The notes beneath the pieces are model-generated. The model ran no database searches. It was not told where the DNA came from and saw only the letters and a program-made list of their open reading frames with translations. Made by a program: the position numbers and the translations under genes. A stretch of 13,577 nt of DNA from Candidatus Omnitrophota bacterium (lineage in GTDB: Bacteria > Omnitrophota > Koll11 > Gygaellales > Profunditerraquicolaceae), in NCBI GenBank assembly GCA_028719045.1, contig JAQULD010000036.1:1-13577 (forward strand), given 5' to 3'. Positions 4,756-12,732 of this stretch are shown here, in pieces. How positions within the stretch are numbered: the first letter of the stretch is position 1; each line of letters begins with the position of its first letter.

Positions 4756-5578
4756 CAAGATTTTGGCGTTGTTTTTAGTGTTTTCGCTTATGTTTTGCGT
4801 AAGCGCGTTTGCTGTCGAGAACAGCGATGATTTAAGGATAATCGACCAGGCCGCTAAGGCTCCCGCGCGAAACATTAGCGCAAGCCCCGCGCAGTCTCAG
4901 GATCAGGTGCCGCCTTTAAGCCTGGCTACCGCTACCCCAAACAACAAATTCGAGGACCCGCTTAAATACACCCTTGGCCCCGATGATGTGGTTGAGATCA
5001 CGGTTATGCGTCATTCTGAATTTAGCGGTATTTACCCGGTAAACCTTGAAGGAAAGATACAGTATAAATTTGTCGGCGACCTTGACGTAAGCGGCCTTAC
5101 CAAAAAACAGCTCGAAGACAAGATCAGAGGTATAATCGCCAACTACGTGATCAATCCGGATGTAAACGTTTCGATACTCGAATACAAAAGCAAAATGATC
5201 TACGTACTCGGAGAAGTGGGAGCTCCCGGAAAATACTATATGCGTTCTGAGACCATTCCCATAAGAGAAGCGGTTGTTCAGGCGGGATTACCTACTTTAT
5301 CGGCTGCTATGCGTAAATGCAGGATAATCACCCCTTCCAAGAACGGCAAGATAGTTATAAAGAACGTTGACCTGTTTTCCGTACTTTACGGCGGAAATTT
5401 AAAGTATAATCTCGATATGCATCCCGGAGAAGTTTTGTATGTGCCGGCGACCATAATGGCAAAGATCATCAGGGTCATAAGCCCGGTTACCCAGACAGTG
5501 AGCACCGCGGCTGAAGGGCCTAGCAGCGTTCAAACCGGCAGAACAGCTACGAGAGCGTTGTCAACCCCTGTACCATAA
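4742..5578 (+). CDS. Wza-type polysaccharide export protein (Poly_export + SLBB)
   Basis: Translation is assigned to ATG 4742 (278 residues), because AGGAGG at 4730-4735 lies 6 nt upstream; ATG 4736 would abut the site, and TTG 4727 would overlap it. Residues 1-24 form a signal peptide (basic start, hydrophobic core, cleavage after AFA). There is no lipobox, so it is not a lipoprotein, unlike E. coli Wza. A Thr/Pro/Ala-rich linker leads to the Poly_export domain (about 76-150: YTLGPDDVVEITV, then INPDVNVSI). An SLBB domain follows (about 151-240: IYVLGEVGAPGKYY, then PGEVLYVP). A short amphipathic segment (MAKIIRVISPVTQTV) and a Ser/Thr-rich tail end the protein. Family members form the periplasmic and outer-membrane channel for exopolysaccharide. 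Order and type resemble the export protein of XrtA-linked EPS loci. Confidence 0.9.
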   Translation: MDKNNKILALFLVFSLMFCVSAFAVENSDDLRIIDQAAKAPARNISASPAQSQDQVPPLSLATATPNNKFEDPLKYTLGPDDVVEITVMRHSEFSGIYPVNLEGKIQYKFVGDLDVSGLTKKQLEDKIRGIIANYVINPDVNVSILEYKSKMIYVLGEVGAPGKYYMRSETIPIREAVVQAGLPTLSAAMRKCRIITPSKNGKIVIKNVDLFSVLYGGNLKYNLDMHPGEVLYVPATIMAKIIRVISPVTQTVSTAAEGPSSVQTGRTATRALSTPVP

Positions 5579-5592
5579 GGAGACAGAAAAAA

Positions 5593-6909
5593 ATGGAAAA
5601 TCAAGAATTTGTAAAATACCGTAACCCCGCCGACTACCTGAAGATATTCTTCAGGAGAAAATGGCTCTTGATCGCGCCCATTTTCGTGGGGTTTGTCTTT
5701 AGCGTGATCGCCTGTTTTATGCTGCCTCCGACCTATGAATCATCCACCGTTATCTTGGTCGAAGAAGAGAAGCTGATCAACCCTCTTATCCAGGGATTGG
5801 CGGTTTCAACCAGCGTGGCTGAAAGAATGCGCACTTTAAGAGAGCAGATATTAAGCTGGAGCAGCCTGGTGGAGTTGACCAAGAAGCTTAATCTTGCCAA
5901 GGATACCGCCAGCCAAGGCCAGTTCGAAACCCTTATCGCCGACCTCAGGAAAAACATCGTCGTGCAATTAAAAGGGCCGAACTTCATTAAGCTCGCCTAC
6001 CGCGGCAAGAACCCCGAGCAGACCCTGCTTGTGGCGCAGACTCTTAAGGAGATCCTGATAGAAGAGAATATGCGTTCTCAGACCAAAGAGACCGATGTAG
6101 CCATAAACTTCTTAAAAGACCAGCTGCAGCTTTATAAGAGGAAGATCAAAGAAGCGGAAATTTCCAATATGGAAGAAAAATTAAAGGCTTTGCTGGTAGA
6201 TTCCACTGAAGAGCATCCGATGGTTAAAGATTTAAGGAGCCAGATAGCCGCCGCGAGAAAAGAACTGGATTCCACTGATTACAAAGTTACCGGCAACGAG
6301 CAGCCCATCGGCAGCGCGAACCGCGAGGCTTTGAAAAAAGAATTGGATAAGATACTGGGCAAGGACGGTACAGTATCAGTCAGCGCGGGCACAGCTATGG
6401 CAAGTGAAATCGATCCTTCCGCCGACCCGAACCAGTCTATCTATAAACTGCTTTTAATGGATAAAGTCGACGCGACTTTAGCCCGCGACATAAACGTGAA
6501 CGAAAACATCTACAACATGCTGCTTCAGAAATTAGAGACCGCTAAGATCACCCAGCGCCTGGAAGTTTCCAAAGAAGGCACCCGTTACACGGTCATCGAC
6601 CCGCCCCGGCTTCCGCTAAAGCCGGTTAAACCCAACAAGTTCATGGTGGTTTTCTTAGGCATATTTTTAGGCGGAGCGAGCGGCGTGGGCCTGGTTTTAG
6701 GGCGTGAATTCATGGATCAGTCTTTTCTCGATATAGAAGACGCCAAGCAGAGCCTTGAGCTTCCTATATTGGGGGCTATTTCAAGGATCACGACGCAGGA
6801 AGAAATAGATAAAGAAAAGCACAAGGAAAAGACCATCATGACCGCGGCTTTAGTTGTTTCCGCGGTGCTGATCATCGCGGTGATGTTGATCTCTTTCTTT
6901 AAAAGGTAG
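5593..6909 (+). CDS. Wzz-type polysaccharide chain-length determinant (polysaccharide co-polymerase)
   Basis: The protein has 438 residues. The Wzz domain begins at NPADYLKIFFRRKW (11-24), with TM1 about 24-44 followed by LPPTYESSTVILVEE. A long periplasmic helical region (about 70-330) includes a coiled-coil-like stretch (170-230). The proline-rich motif PPRLPLKPVKPNK (337-349) directly precedes TM2 (about 350-369), as in typical co-polymerases. After a ~45-residue cytoplasmic loop there is an extra hydrophobic helix (about 415-435) ending in FFKR, so three membrane passes are predicted. The cytoplasmic kinase domain is absent and is encoded separately at 7936. It controls polymer length and couples synthesis to the export channel. 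AAGGAG at 5577-5582 precedes the ATG by 10 nt, and the gene lies 14 bp after the export gene. Confidence 0.9.
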   Translation: MENQEFVKYRNPADYLKIFFRRKWLLIAPIFVGFVFSVIACFMLPPTYESSTVILVEEEKLINPLIQGLAVSTSVAERMRTLREQILSWSSLVELTKKLNLAKDTASQGQFETLIADLRKNIVVQLKGPNFIKLAYRGKNPEQTLLVAQTLKEILIEENMRSQTKETDVAINFLKDQLQLYKRKIKEAEISNMEEKLKALLVDSTEEHPMVKDLRSQIAAARKELDSTDYKVTGNEQPIGSANREALKKELDKILGKDGTVSVSAGTAMASEIDPSADPNQSIYKLLLMDKVDATLARDINVNENIYNMLLQKLETAKITQRLEVSKEGTRYTVIDPPRLPLKPVKPNKFMVVFLGIFLGGASGVGLVLGREFMDQSFLDIEDAKQSLELPILGAISRITTQEEIDKEKHKEKTIMTAALVVSAVLIIAVMLISFFKR

Positions 6910-6916
6910 GCTGAAT

Positions 6917-7924
6917 ATGTACGAAAAATTCTACGGATTCGCGGAAAAACCTTTTAACACCACGCCGGACTCGAAATTTTTCTTTCCCAGCGCCAAGCAT
7001 ACCGAGGCCTTAAACAGCCTGGTTTACGCCATAAGCGAGAGAAAAGGCTTTGTGGTGATCACTGGCGAGATCGGCGCGGGAAAGACCACGGTTTCCAGGA
7101 CGCTTTTGAACAAACTTGAGGTTAATACGAAAGTCGCGGTCATTACCAATACGCATTTGACCGCGCGCGAGCTTATCTCCGAGATACTCTCTGAATTCGG
7201 CGTGGAATATAAATCCGGCTCCAAGCAAAAGCTTCTTTCGCAGCTCAATGATTTTCTCATCCAGCAGTTAGCCGCGGATATCAATGTGGTTTTGATCATT
7301 GATGAAGCGCAAAACCTTACTCCCACGGTTTTGGAAGAAGTAAGGATGCTTTCTAACCTCGAGACCGAGAAAGAAAAACTGATCCAGATCATCCTTATGG
7401 GCCAGCCTCAGCTTAAAGCGAAACTGGAAAACCCCAAGCTGGAACAATTCAAGCAAAGGATCGCGGTTTACTATCATCTCCGCCCGTTAAGCAAAAATGA
7501 GACCGCTGAATATATCATCCACAGGCTAAAAACCGTAAGCAATAACGGCGTTGAACAGATCTTTTCCGAGGAAGCGATAGAGCTTATCTACAACCATTCC
7601 ACCGGCATTCCCAGGATCATCAACCTGGTCTGCGACAGCGCGCTTTTATCAGGTTATATCTACGATTGCAAAAAAATAAACGACAAGATCATTTGCGAGG
7701 TCATTAAAGAACGTGAGCTCAGCGCTAATACTCTGGAGATTATCGAAGAAGTAAAGGAAACCGCGCAACCGCCGAAGATCTTTTGCTGCGTGCATTGCCA
7801 GAAATATGCGAAATGCGAAACAAAATGGGATAGAGGCATAAAAGGGCAGGAACAGCTTTGCTGCCCTACCTGCCATAGTTATACATCCTGTGTTGAGAAT
7901 ACCAAGAAAATTAAACTTAATTAG
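6917..7924 (+). CDS. ExeA/GspA-like AAA ATPase of EPS locus with duplicated Cys-rich C-terminus
   Basis: The protein has 335 residues. The N-terminus FYGFAEKPFNTTPDSKFFF (5-23) is the hallmark of ExeA-like secretion ATPases. Walker A is GEIGAGKTT (50-58) and Walker B is VVLIIDEAQ. The ATPase part ends near residue 270. XrtA/PEP-CTERM-associated EPS loci encode an ATPase of exactly this kind beside the chain-length and kinase genes. The unusual part is residues 285-335: cysteines at 290, 291, 294, 300 and again at 315, 316, 319, 325, giving the pattern C-C-x2-C-x2-Y-x2-C twice, 25 residues apart. This looks like a duplicated metal-binding knuckle. No TM or peptidoglycan-binding domain follows, although some ExeA proteins have one. 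The gene starts 7 bp after its neighbour's stop and has only a weak ribosome binding site, so translational coupling is likely. Confidence 0.87.
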   Translation: MYEKFYGFAEKPFNTTPDSKFFFPSAKHTEALNSLVYAISERKGFVVITGEIGAGKTTVSRTLLNKLEVNTKVAVITNTHLTARELISEILSEFGVEYKSGSKQKLLSQLNDFLIQQLAADINVVLIIDEAQNLTPTVLEEVRMLSNLETEKEKLIQIILMGQPQLKAKLENPKLEQFKQRIAVYYHLRPLSKNETAEYIIHRLKTVSNNGVEQIFSEEAIELIYNHSTGIPRIINLVCDSALLSGYIYDCKKINDKIICEVIKERELSANTLEIIEEVKETAQPPKIFCCVHCQKYAKCETKWDRGIKGQEQLCCPTCHSYTSCVENTKKIKLN

Positions 7925-7935
7925 AAGGAGCCAAA

Positions 7936-8724
7936 ATGGGAAAGATCACAGACGCGTTAAAAAAGGCCGCGCAAGAGAGGTTAACCAGGCTGGATAAGAT
8001 AGAGCAGAAGGAAGAGGAGAAATATCAATTCGTGGTCAAAAAGACGGTTGATTCCAAGATCGACCCGCGTATTGTCGCCTTTTATGACCCCAAATCTCCG
8101 GTGGTGGAACAATACCGCACCCTGCGCAGTAATATCCAGGCGATAAATTCCAGGCATCCGGTCAAGGCCATTACCGTTACCAGCTCTATTCACGGGGAAG
8201 GTAAGACCATTACCTCAATAAACCTGGCGATCTCGATGGCGCACGATTTAAACAAAAAACAGATACTTCTGGTGGATGGCGATATGCGCCGCGCGAGTGT
8301 TAAAAGATACCTCGGCATAAACCCTGAAGTTGGGCTGGCGGATTTAATTGCTAACGGCGCGAAGATGGAAGACGCTCTCCTTAATATAGGCGTTGAAAAC
8401 CTGACCATTCTTCCGGCTGGAAAAGTCCCTCACAACCCGGCTGAACTCCTGAATTCGTTGAAGCTAAAGAACCTTATCAGCATGCTCAGAGAAAAATACG
8501 ATTACATAATCTTTGATTCTCCGCCGATTATACCTGTTACAGACGCGGGGCTCATCGGCTCGCAGACTGATGGTGTAGTAATGGTGATCAAAGCCAACAA
8601 GACCCAGAAAGGCATTGTTCATCATAGTGAAAGCCTGCTAAAACAGGTCCAGGCAAAAGTACTCGGCTACGTCTTAACGAATATCCAGTACCATATTCCG
8701 GATTACATATACCGCTACCTATAA
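7936..8724 (+). CDS. CpsD/CapB-type bacterial tyrosine autokinase
   Basis: The protein has 262 residues. The start KITDALKKAAQER is typical of EPS-locus BY-kinases. SPVVEQYRTLRSNI (54-67) is the family's N-terminal block. Walker A is SSIHGEGKT (83-91), Walker A' is ILLVDGDMRR (110-119) and Walker B is YDYIIFDSPP. The C-terminus carries a tyrosine cluster (Tyr252, 257, 259, 261), the usual autophosphorylation tail. There is no membrane domain; the activator is probably the Wzz-type protein at 5593, whose cytoplasmic loops would contact it. Phosphorylation cycling in this family controls polymerisation and sometimes the activity of UDP-sugar dehydrogenases, one of which is encoded downstream. 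AAGGAG at 7925-7930 lies 5 nt before the ATG. Confidence 0.92.
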   Translation: MGKITDALKKAAQERLTRLDKIEQKEEEKYQFVVKKTVDSKIDPRIVAFYDPKSPVVEQYRTLRSNIQAINSRHPVKAITVTSSIHGEGKTITSINLAISMAHDLNKKQILLVDGDMRRASVKRYLGINPEVGLADLIANGAKMEDALLNIGVENLTILPAGKVPHNPAELLNSLKLKNLISMLREKYDYIIFDSPPIIPVTDAGLIGSQTDGVVMVIKANKTQKGIVHHSESLLKQVQAKVLGYVLTNIQYHIPDYIYRYL

Positions 8725-8739
8725 AAAGGGGACGTTTCT
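8723..8739 (+). repeat. 17-bp intergenic repeat, copy 2
   Basis: AAAAAGGGGACGTTTCT is identical to 616-632 and again begins within a stop codon (TAA 8722-8724). It fills much of the 39-bp gap between the kinase and glmM. The sequence after it differs from copy 1. The T-rich stretch that follows has no stable stem, so it should not stop transcription. Confidence 0.6.
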
Positions 8740-8763
8740 ATTTATTAATAAGGAGAACACAAC

Positions 8764-10125
8764 ATGCACAAACTATTCGGCACCGACGGTATCCGCGGGA
8801 TGCCCGGTGAACATCCTTTAACTGATGAGATGATCTTGAAGATCGGCAAGGCCGCGGCAATGCTTTTGCACAAGCAGAGAAAGCCTGATAGCAGGCATTA
8901 CAAGATCCTTCTGGGCAAAGACACCCGTCTTAGCTGTGAAATAATCGAAAAGCTCCTGGCAGGAGGAATTTCTTCCTGCGGCGTGGATGTGGTGCTGACC
9001 GGGGTGGTCTCAACTCCCGGCCTTTCATACCTTACCAGGAAATTAAAAGCTGACATGGGAGTAATGATCTCCGCTTCCCACAACAAAGCGGAGGAAAACG
9101 GCATCAAATTTTTCTCAAGCTCCGGATACAAACTTTCAGTAACTCAGGAAAAACAGATCGAAGAGCTGGTAGCGGGAGGTTTTATCGATTCCGATAGGTT
9201 GTCCGCTGACGAAACCGGCTCGGTCTCACACGCCAAAGACAGCCAGAGGCTTTATATTGATTTCTTAAAATCCAAAGCGGGAGGATTAAAATTAAACGGG
9301 CTTAAGATTTTGGTTGATGGCGCGAACGGCGCGCTTTACAGCCTCGGTCCGACATTATTTAAGGAACTGGGGGCGAAAGTTTTTTCCATAAACGACCAGC
9401 CGGACGGTAAGAATATCAATCTTAACTGCGGGGCATTATACCCGGAGAATATGGCAAAGCAGCTGCTTAAGAATTGCGCGGATATCGGCTTTTCCTATGA
9501 TGGTGACGGGGACAGGGTGATCTTATCAGATGAGACCGGCAAAGTCTTAGACGGAGATTACTTTATGGCGATAGTGGCTTTGCATCTTATGAAACAGAAC
9601 AAACTGCCTAAGAATAAAGTCGCCGCGACTGTCATGAGCAATTTTGGTTTGGAAGAGGCCCTGGAAAAGGGAGGCGTAAAGCTCGTGCGCACTGATGTCG
9701 GAGACCGCAACGTTACCGAGTTAATGCTAAAGGACAATCTTATTTTCGGTGGAGAGCAGGCAGGCCACATTATTTTTCTGCACGAATCCACTACCGGAGA
9801 CGCGTTGATCGCCTCGCTTGAAATGCTCAAAGTTATGCAGGAAACCGGCAATAAGCTAAGCGAACTTGCCAAGTGTATGAAAAAATACCCGCAGATATTA
9901 GTTAATATAAAGGTTAAAGAAAAGGTACCATTCGATAATCTTCCTGTAGTTAAAGAAAAACTCAAGCAATTTAATGAATGGTTGAAAGATTCAGGAAGGA
10001 TCCTCTTGCGTTATTCCGGCACCGAGCGCCTGGCGCGCGTCATGGTCGAAGGCAAAGACAAAGATATGATCGAAGAAATCGCGAATAGTTTAGCTGAACG
10101 CATCAAACAGGAAATAGGAGCGTAA
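8764..10125 (+). CDS. glmM: Phosphoglucosamine mutase
   Basis: It interconverts glucosamine-6-phosphate and glucosamine-1-phosphate, the step leading to UDP-GlcNAc. The length of 453 residues is normal. The start KLFGTDGIRG, the phosphoserine loop ISASHN (catalytic Ser105), the metal loop DGDGDR (246-251), the sugar-recognition loop GGEQAGH (329-335; most GlmM have Ser where Ala333 is) and the phosphate loop RYSGTE (416-421) are all present. This set favours GlmM over phosphomannomutase, though related mutases with other sugars cannot be fully excluded. AAGGAG at 8750-8755 supports the ATG. Lying inside an EPS operon just before two UDP-HexNAc enzymes, it probably boosts precursor supply. It could also be the cell's only GlmM. 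Confidence 0.88.
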   Translation: MHKLFGTDGIRGMPGEHPLTDEMILKIGKAAAMLLHKQRKPDSRHYKILLGKDTRLSCEIIEKLLAGGISSCGVDVVLTGVVSTPGLSYLTRKLKADMGVMISASHNKAEENGIKFFSSSGYKLSVTQEKQIEELVAGGFIDSDRLSADETGSVSHAKDSQRLYIDFLKSKAGGLKLNGLKILVDGANGALYSLGPTLFKELGAKVFSINDQPDGKNINLNCGALYPENMAKQLLKNCADIGFSYDGDGDRVILSDETGKVLDGDYFMAIVALHLMKQNKLPKNKVAATVMSNFGLEEALEKGGVKLVRTDVGDRNVTELMLKDNLIFGGEQAGHIIFLHESTTGDALIASLEMLKVMQETGNKLSELAKCMKKYPQILVNIKVKEKVPFDNLPVVKEKLKQFNEWLKDSGRILLRYSGTERLARVMVEGKDKDMIEEIANSLAERIKQEIGA

Positions 10126-10126
10126 A

Positions 10127-11449
10127 ATGAGTTTATACGAATCCATCAAAAACAAAAAAGATAAAGTCGCGGTTGTGGGCCTGGGCTACGTCGGCCTTCC
10201 ATTGGCAGTTGAATTCGGCAAAAGCGTAAAAACGATAGGTTTCGACCTGAACCAAAAACGTATTTCTGCCCTGAAGAATTCTATTGATACCAATAATGAA
10301 ACAAGCTCGGAAGAGATAAAATCCGCTAAATACCTGGAAGTTACCGATGATCCTGAGAAATTAAAAGAAGCCAAGTTTATCATTGTCGCGGTCCCTACAC
10401 CCATCACCCAGAGCAAACAGCCTGACCTGGAATGTGTTATCAGCGCTTCGGTAACAGTGGGGAAAAATCTCACCAAAGGAAGCATCGTAGTTTTTGAATC
10501 CACGGTATATCCCGGAGTTACGGAAGAGGTTTGCGTCCCCATCCTGGAAAAAGCCTCGAAATTAAAATATGGTAAAGATTTCAAAGCCGGCTATTCCCCG
10601 GAGCGTATTAATCCAGGAGACAAAGAGCATACTTTGCAGAGCGTGATCAAGATCGTTTCCGGCTCAGATGAGGAAACCCTTGAAGAAGTGGCTAATGTAT
10701 ATAACATCGCGGCAAAAGCAGGGGTTTACAAGGCGGAATCCATTAAGGTAGCAGAGGCAGCTAAAGTCATTGAGAACACCCAGCGTGACCTGAATATCGC
10801 CCTTATGAATGAACTGGCAGTCATTTTTCACAAAATGGGCATTGATACTAAAGCAGTGCTTCAGGCGGCCGGCACAAAATGGAACTTTATCAAGATGCAG
10901 CCCGGCCTTGTCGGCGGCCATTGTATCGGAGTGGACCCGTATTATCTTACTTACAAGGCTGAGGAAATGGGGTATCACCCGCAGGTCATCCTTGCCGGAA
11001 GAAAGATTAACGATGATATGGGCAAATACATTGCCGAGCAGGCGATAAAGAAGCTTATCGAAGCGGATAAAACCGTAAAAGGCGCTAAAGTCCTGCTTCT
11101 GGGCATTACTTTTAAAGAGAATATAAGTGACATCCGCAATTCCCATGTAGTGGATATTATCAAGGAACTCAAGGAATACGGAGTCAATGTAACAGTTTGC
11201 GATCCATTGGCTGATGAGGAAGCGGTGAAACACGAGTATGGAATAGAATTGACAAAATATTCCAGGAATATGAAGGCTGACGCGGTAGTGATCGCGGTAA
11301 GCCACAATATTTTCAAAAAGGAAGTTACTCTGGAAGCGCTGAAAAATCATCTCAAGATTAACGGCGCCAAAGGCGTAGTCATCGATGTCAAAGGCATCTT
11401 TGAAGCTTCGATGTTTGATAACACCGGCATTTTGTATTGGAGATTATAA
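10127..11449 (+). CDS. UDP-N-acetylhexosamine 6-dehydrogenase (TviB/WbpO-like)
   Basis: The protein has 440 residues. The N-terminal NAD-binding domain shows VAVVGLGYVGLPLA (14-27). VPTP (89-92), STVYPG and the central block AAKVIENTQRDLNIALMNE are typical of the UDP-sugar dehydrogenase family. The nucleophile is Cys266 in GLVGGHCIGVDPYY. DPYYLTYKAEEMGY and ILAGRKIND place it in the TviB/WbpO branch, which oxidises C6 of UDP-GlcNAc or UDP-GalNAc to the uronic acid using two NAD+, rather than in the UDP-glucose or UDP-ManNAc branches. Exact substrate is inferred, aided by the epimerase that follows. The ATG lies 1 nt after the glmM stop, with AGGAG (10116-10120) inside the glmM end, so the genes are co-translated. 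Confidence 0.87.
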   Translation: MSLYESIKNKKDKVAVVGLGYVGLPLAVEFGKSVKTIGFDLNQKRISALKNSIDTNNETSSEEIKSAKYLEVTDDPEKLKEAKFIIVAVPTPITQSKQPDLECVISASVTVGKNLTKGSIVVFESTVYPGVTEEVCVPILEKASKLKYGKDFKAGYSPERINPGDKEHTLQSVIKIVSGSDEETLEEVANVYNIAAKAGVYKAESIKVAEAAKVIENTQRDLNIALMNELAVIFHKMGIDTKAVLQAAGTKWNFIKMQPGLVGGHCIGVDPYYLTYKAEEMGYHPQVILAGRKINDDMGKYIAEQAIKKLIEADKTVKGAKVLLLGITFKENISDIRNSHVVDIIKELKEYGVNVTVCDPLADEEAVKHEYGIELTKYSRNMKADAVVIAVSHNIFKKEVTLEALKNHLKINGAKGVVIDVKGIFEASMFDNTGILYWRL

Positions 11450-11460
11450 AGGAGGAACAA

Positions 11461-12396
11461 ATGAAATTTCTCGTCACCGGCGGAGCAGGTTTTATCGGCT
11501 CCCACATCACCGAAACCTTACTGAAAAAAGGATATTTTGTCCGAGTCCTTGATAACTTCTATAGCGGCAAGCGCGAGAACCTGTCTTTCGCCAAGGACAA
11601 CTTCGAACTCATCGAAGGCGACATAAGGGACAAGGAAGCGTGTCTGAAGGCCACCAAAGGCGTAGACGCTATTCTGCACCAGGCAGCCCTGCGCAGCGTT
11701 CCCAAATCAATGTCCGCTCCCCACGATTACAACGCGGTCAACATTGACGGAATCTTGAATATGCTGGAAGCCGCCCGTGATAACAAGGTGAAACGTTTTG
11801 TTTTTGCTTCCTCAAGCTCGGTTTACGGGGACACAGACAAATTTCCCCAGCAGGAAACCGATTATCCCAAACTTATTTCGCCCTATGCTTTAAGTAAGCT
11901 TACCGGTGAATATTACTGCCGTATTTTCTCAGAACATTTCGGCGTTGAAACCGTCTGCTTAAGGTATTTCAATGTTTTCGGCCCGCGCCAGGCTCTGGAT
12001 GACGAATACGCCGTAGTCATACCAAAATTTATCCACTGTATCTTGCATGATGAACAACCACCCATCTTCGGCACCGGCAAGCAGTCCAGAGACTTTACCT
12101 ATATAGACAACGTCGTCCAGGCCAACATCCTTGGCGCTACCACTCCCGGCATTAAACATGAAGTCGTAAACGTCGCCAACGGCAAAGACACCACAGTCCT
12201 GCAGCTTGTAGAATCCATTAACAAAATAGTCGGTAAAGATATTAAGCCTAAATTACTTCCGCTAAGAGCCGGAGACGTTTTTCGCACCCTTGCTGACATT
12301 ACTAAGATAAAGAAAGTGCTTAAATACAAGCCCGCGGTAGAATTCGACGAAGGCCTGCGCAGAACAGTAGAATGGTTTAAGACTAAGGAGAAATAA
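11461..12396 (+). CDS. UDP-N-acetylhexosamine(uronate) 4-epimerase, SDR family (TviC/WbpP-like)
   Basis: The ATG at 11461 (311 residues) is chosen because AGGAGG (11450-11455) precedes it by 5 nt and GGAGFIG then falls at residues 7-13. An in-frame ATG at 11437 lies inside the previous gene. It is an extended SDR with NAD motif TGGAGFIG, ASSSSVYG (117-123, catalytic Ser) and YALSK (Tyr142, Lys146). RYFNVFGPRQ and SRDFTYIDNV are substrate-domain blocks typical of UDP-HexNAc epimerases such as WbpP and TviC. Paired with the dehydrogenase, the likely result is UDP-GalNAcA from UDP-GlcNAc, with oxidation and epimerisation in either order. The stop overlaps the next ATG by 1 nt. Confidence 0.87.
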   Translation: MKFLVTGGAGFIGSHITETLLKKGYFVRVLDNFYSGKRENLSFAKDNFELIEGDIRDKEACLKATKGVDAILHQAALRSVPKSMSAPHDYNAVNIDGILNMLEAARDNKVKRFVFASSSSVYGDTDKFPQQETDYPKLISPYALSKLTGEYYCRIFSEHFGVETVCLRYFNVFGPRQALDDEYAVVIPKFIHCILHDEQPPIFGTGKQSRDFTYIDNVVQANILGATTPGIKHEVVNVANGKDTTVLQLVESINKIVGKDIKPKLLPLRAGDVFRTLADITKIKKVLKYKPAVEFDEGLRRTVEWFKTKEK

Positions 12397-12731
12397 TGAA
12401 AACTAACCGTCCTTGGGGAAGCTATACAGTATTAAACAGCGGAAAAGGTTTCAAAGTAAAACTGGTTGAAGTAGCCCCGCATAAACGCCTTAGTTTGCAG
12501 AAGCATACTTACAGAAGCGAGCATTGGGTTGTGGTCCAGGGAACAGCCAAGATCACCAATGGCAGGGATATTGTTTTCTTAGAGGCAAACGAAAGTACTT
12601 ATATTCCAAAGAAAGGCACTCACCGCTTAGAAAATCCCGGTTCCAAGCCTTTAAAGATCATCGAAGTTCAGTGCGGCACCGTGCTCAAAGAATCAGACAT
12701 CGAAAGATTAGAAGACGATTTTAGGAGATAA
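12396..12731 (+). CDS. Stand-alone mannose-6-phosphate isomerase type II cupin domain
   Basis: At 111 residues, this is the cupin normally found at the C-terminus of bifunctional ManC/AlgA proteins, here without the guanylyltransferase. It begins RPWGSY and contains LSLQKHTYRSEHWVVVQGTAKI and then PKKGTHRLENPG. The Gln-x-His pair, the Glu of SEHW and the His of THRLENP are likely metal ligands and are retained. In most homologues the loop reads Q-x-H-x-H-R; here the second His is Tyr. Activity would supply mannose-6-phosphate from fructose-6-phosphate for GDP-mannose, but small stand-alone cupins of this type may have other sugar-phosphate roles. It is joined to the epimerase by a TAATG overlap. 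Confidence 0.82.
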   Translation: MKTNRPWGSYTVLNSGKGFKVKLVEVAPHKRLSLQKHTYRSEHWVVVQGTAKITNGRDIVFLEANESTYIPKKGTHRLENPGSKPLKIIEVQCGTVLKESDIERLEDDFRR

Positions 12732-12732
12732 A

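Noticed and set aside
10664..11350. 228-codon minus-strand frame opposite the UDP-sugar dehydrogenase
   Set aside because: It is the antisense shadow of a well-supported enzyme gene; the product shows no family motif and there is no plausible start signal.
12501..12530. Cupin inactivated by loss of a loop histidine
   Set aside because: The probable metal ligands Gln, His, Glu and the later His are kept; the changed position is next to them and could be a tolerated variant.
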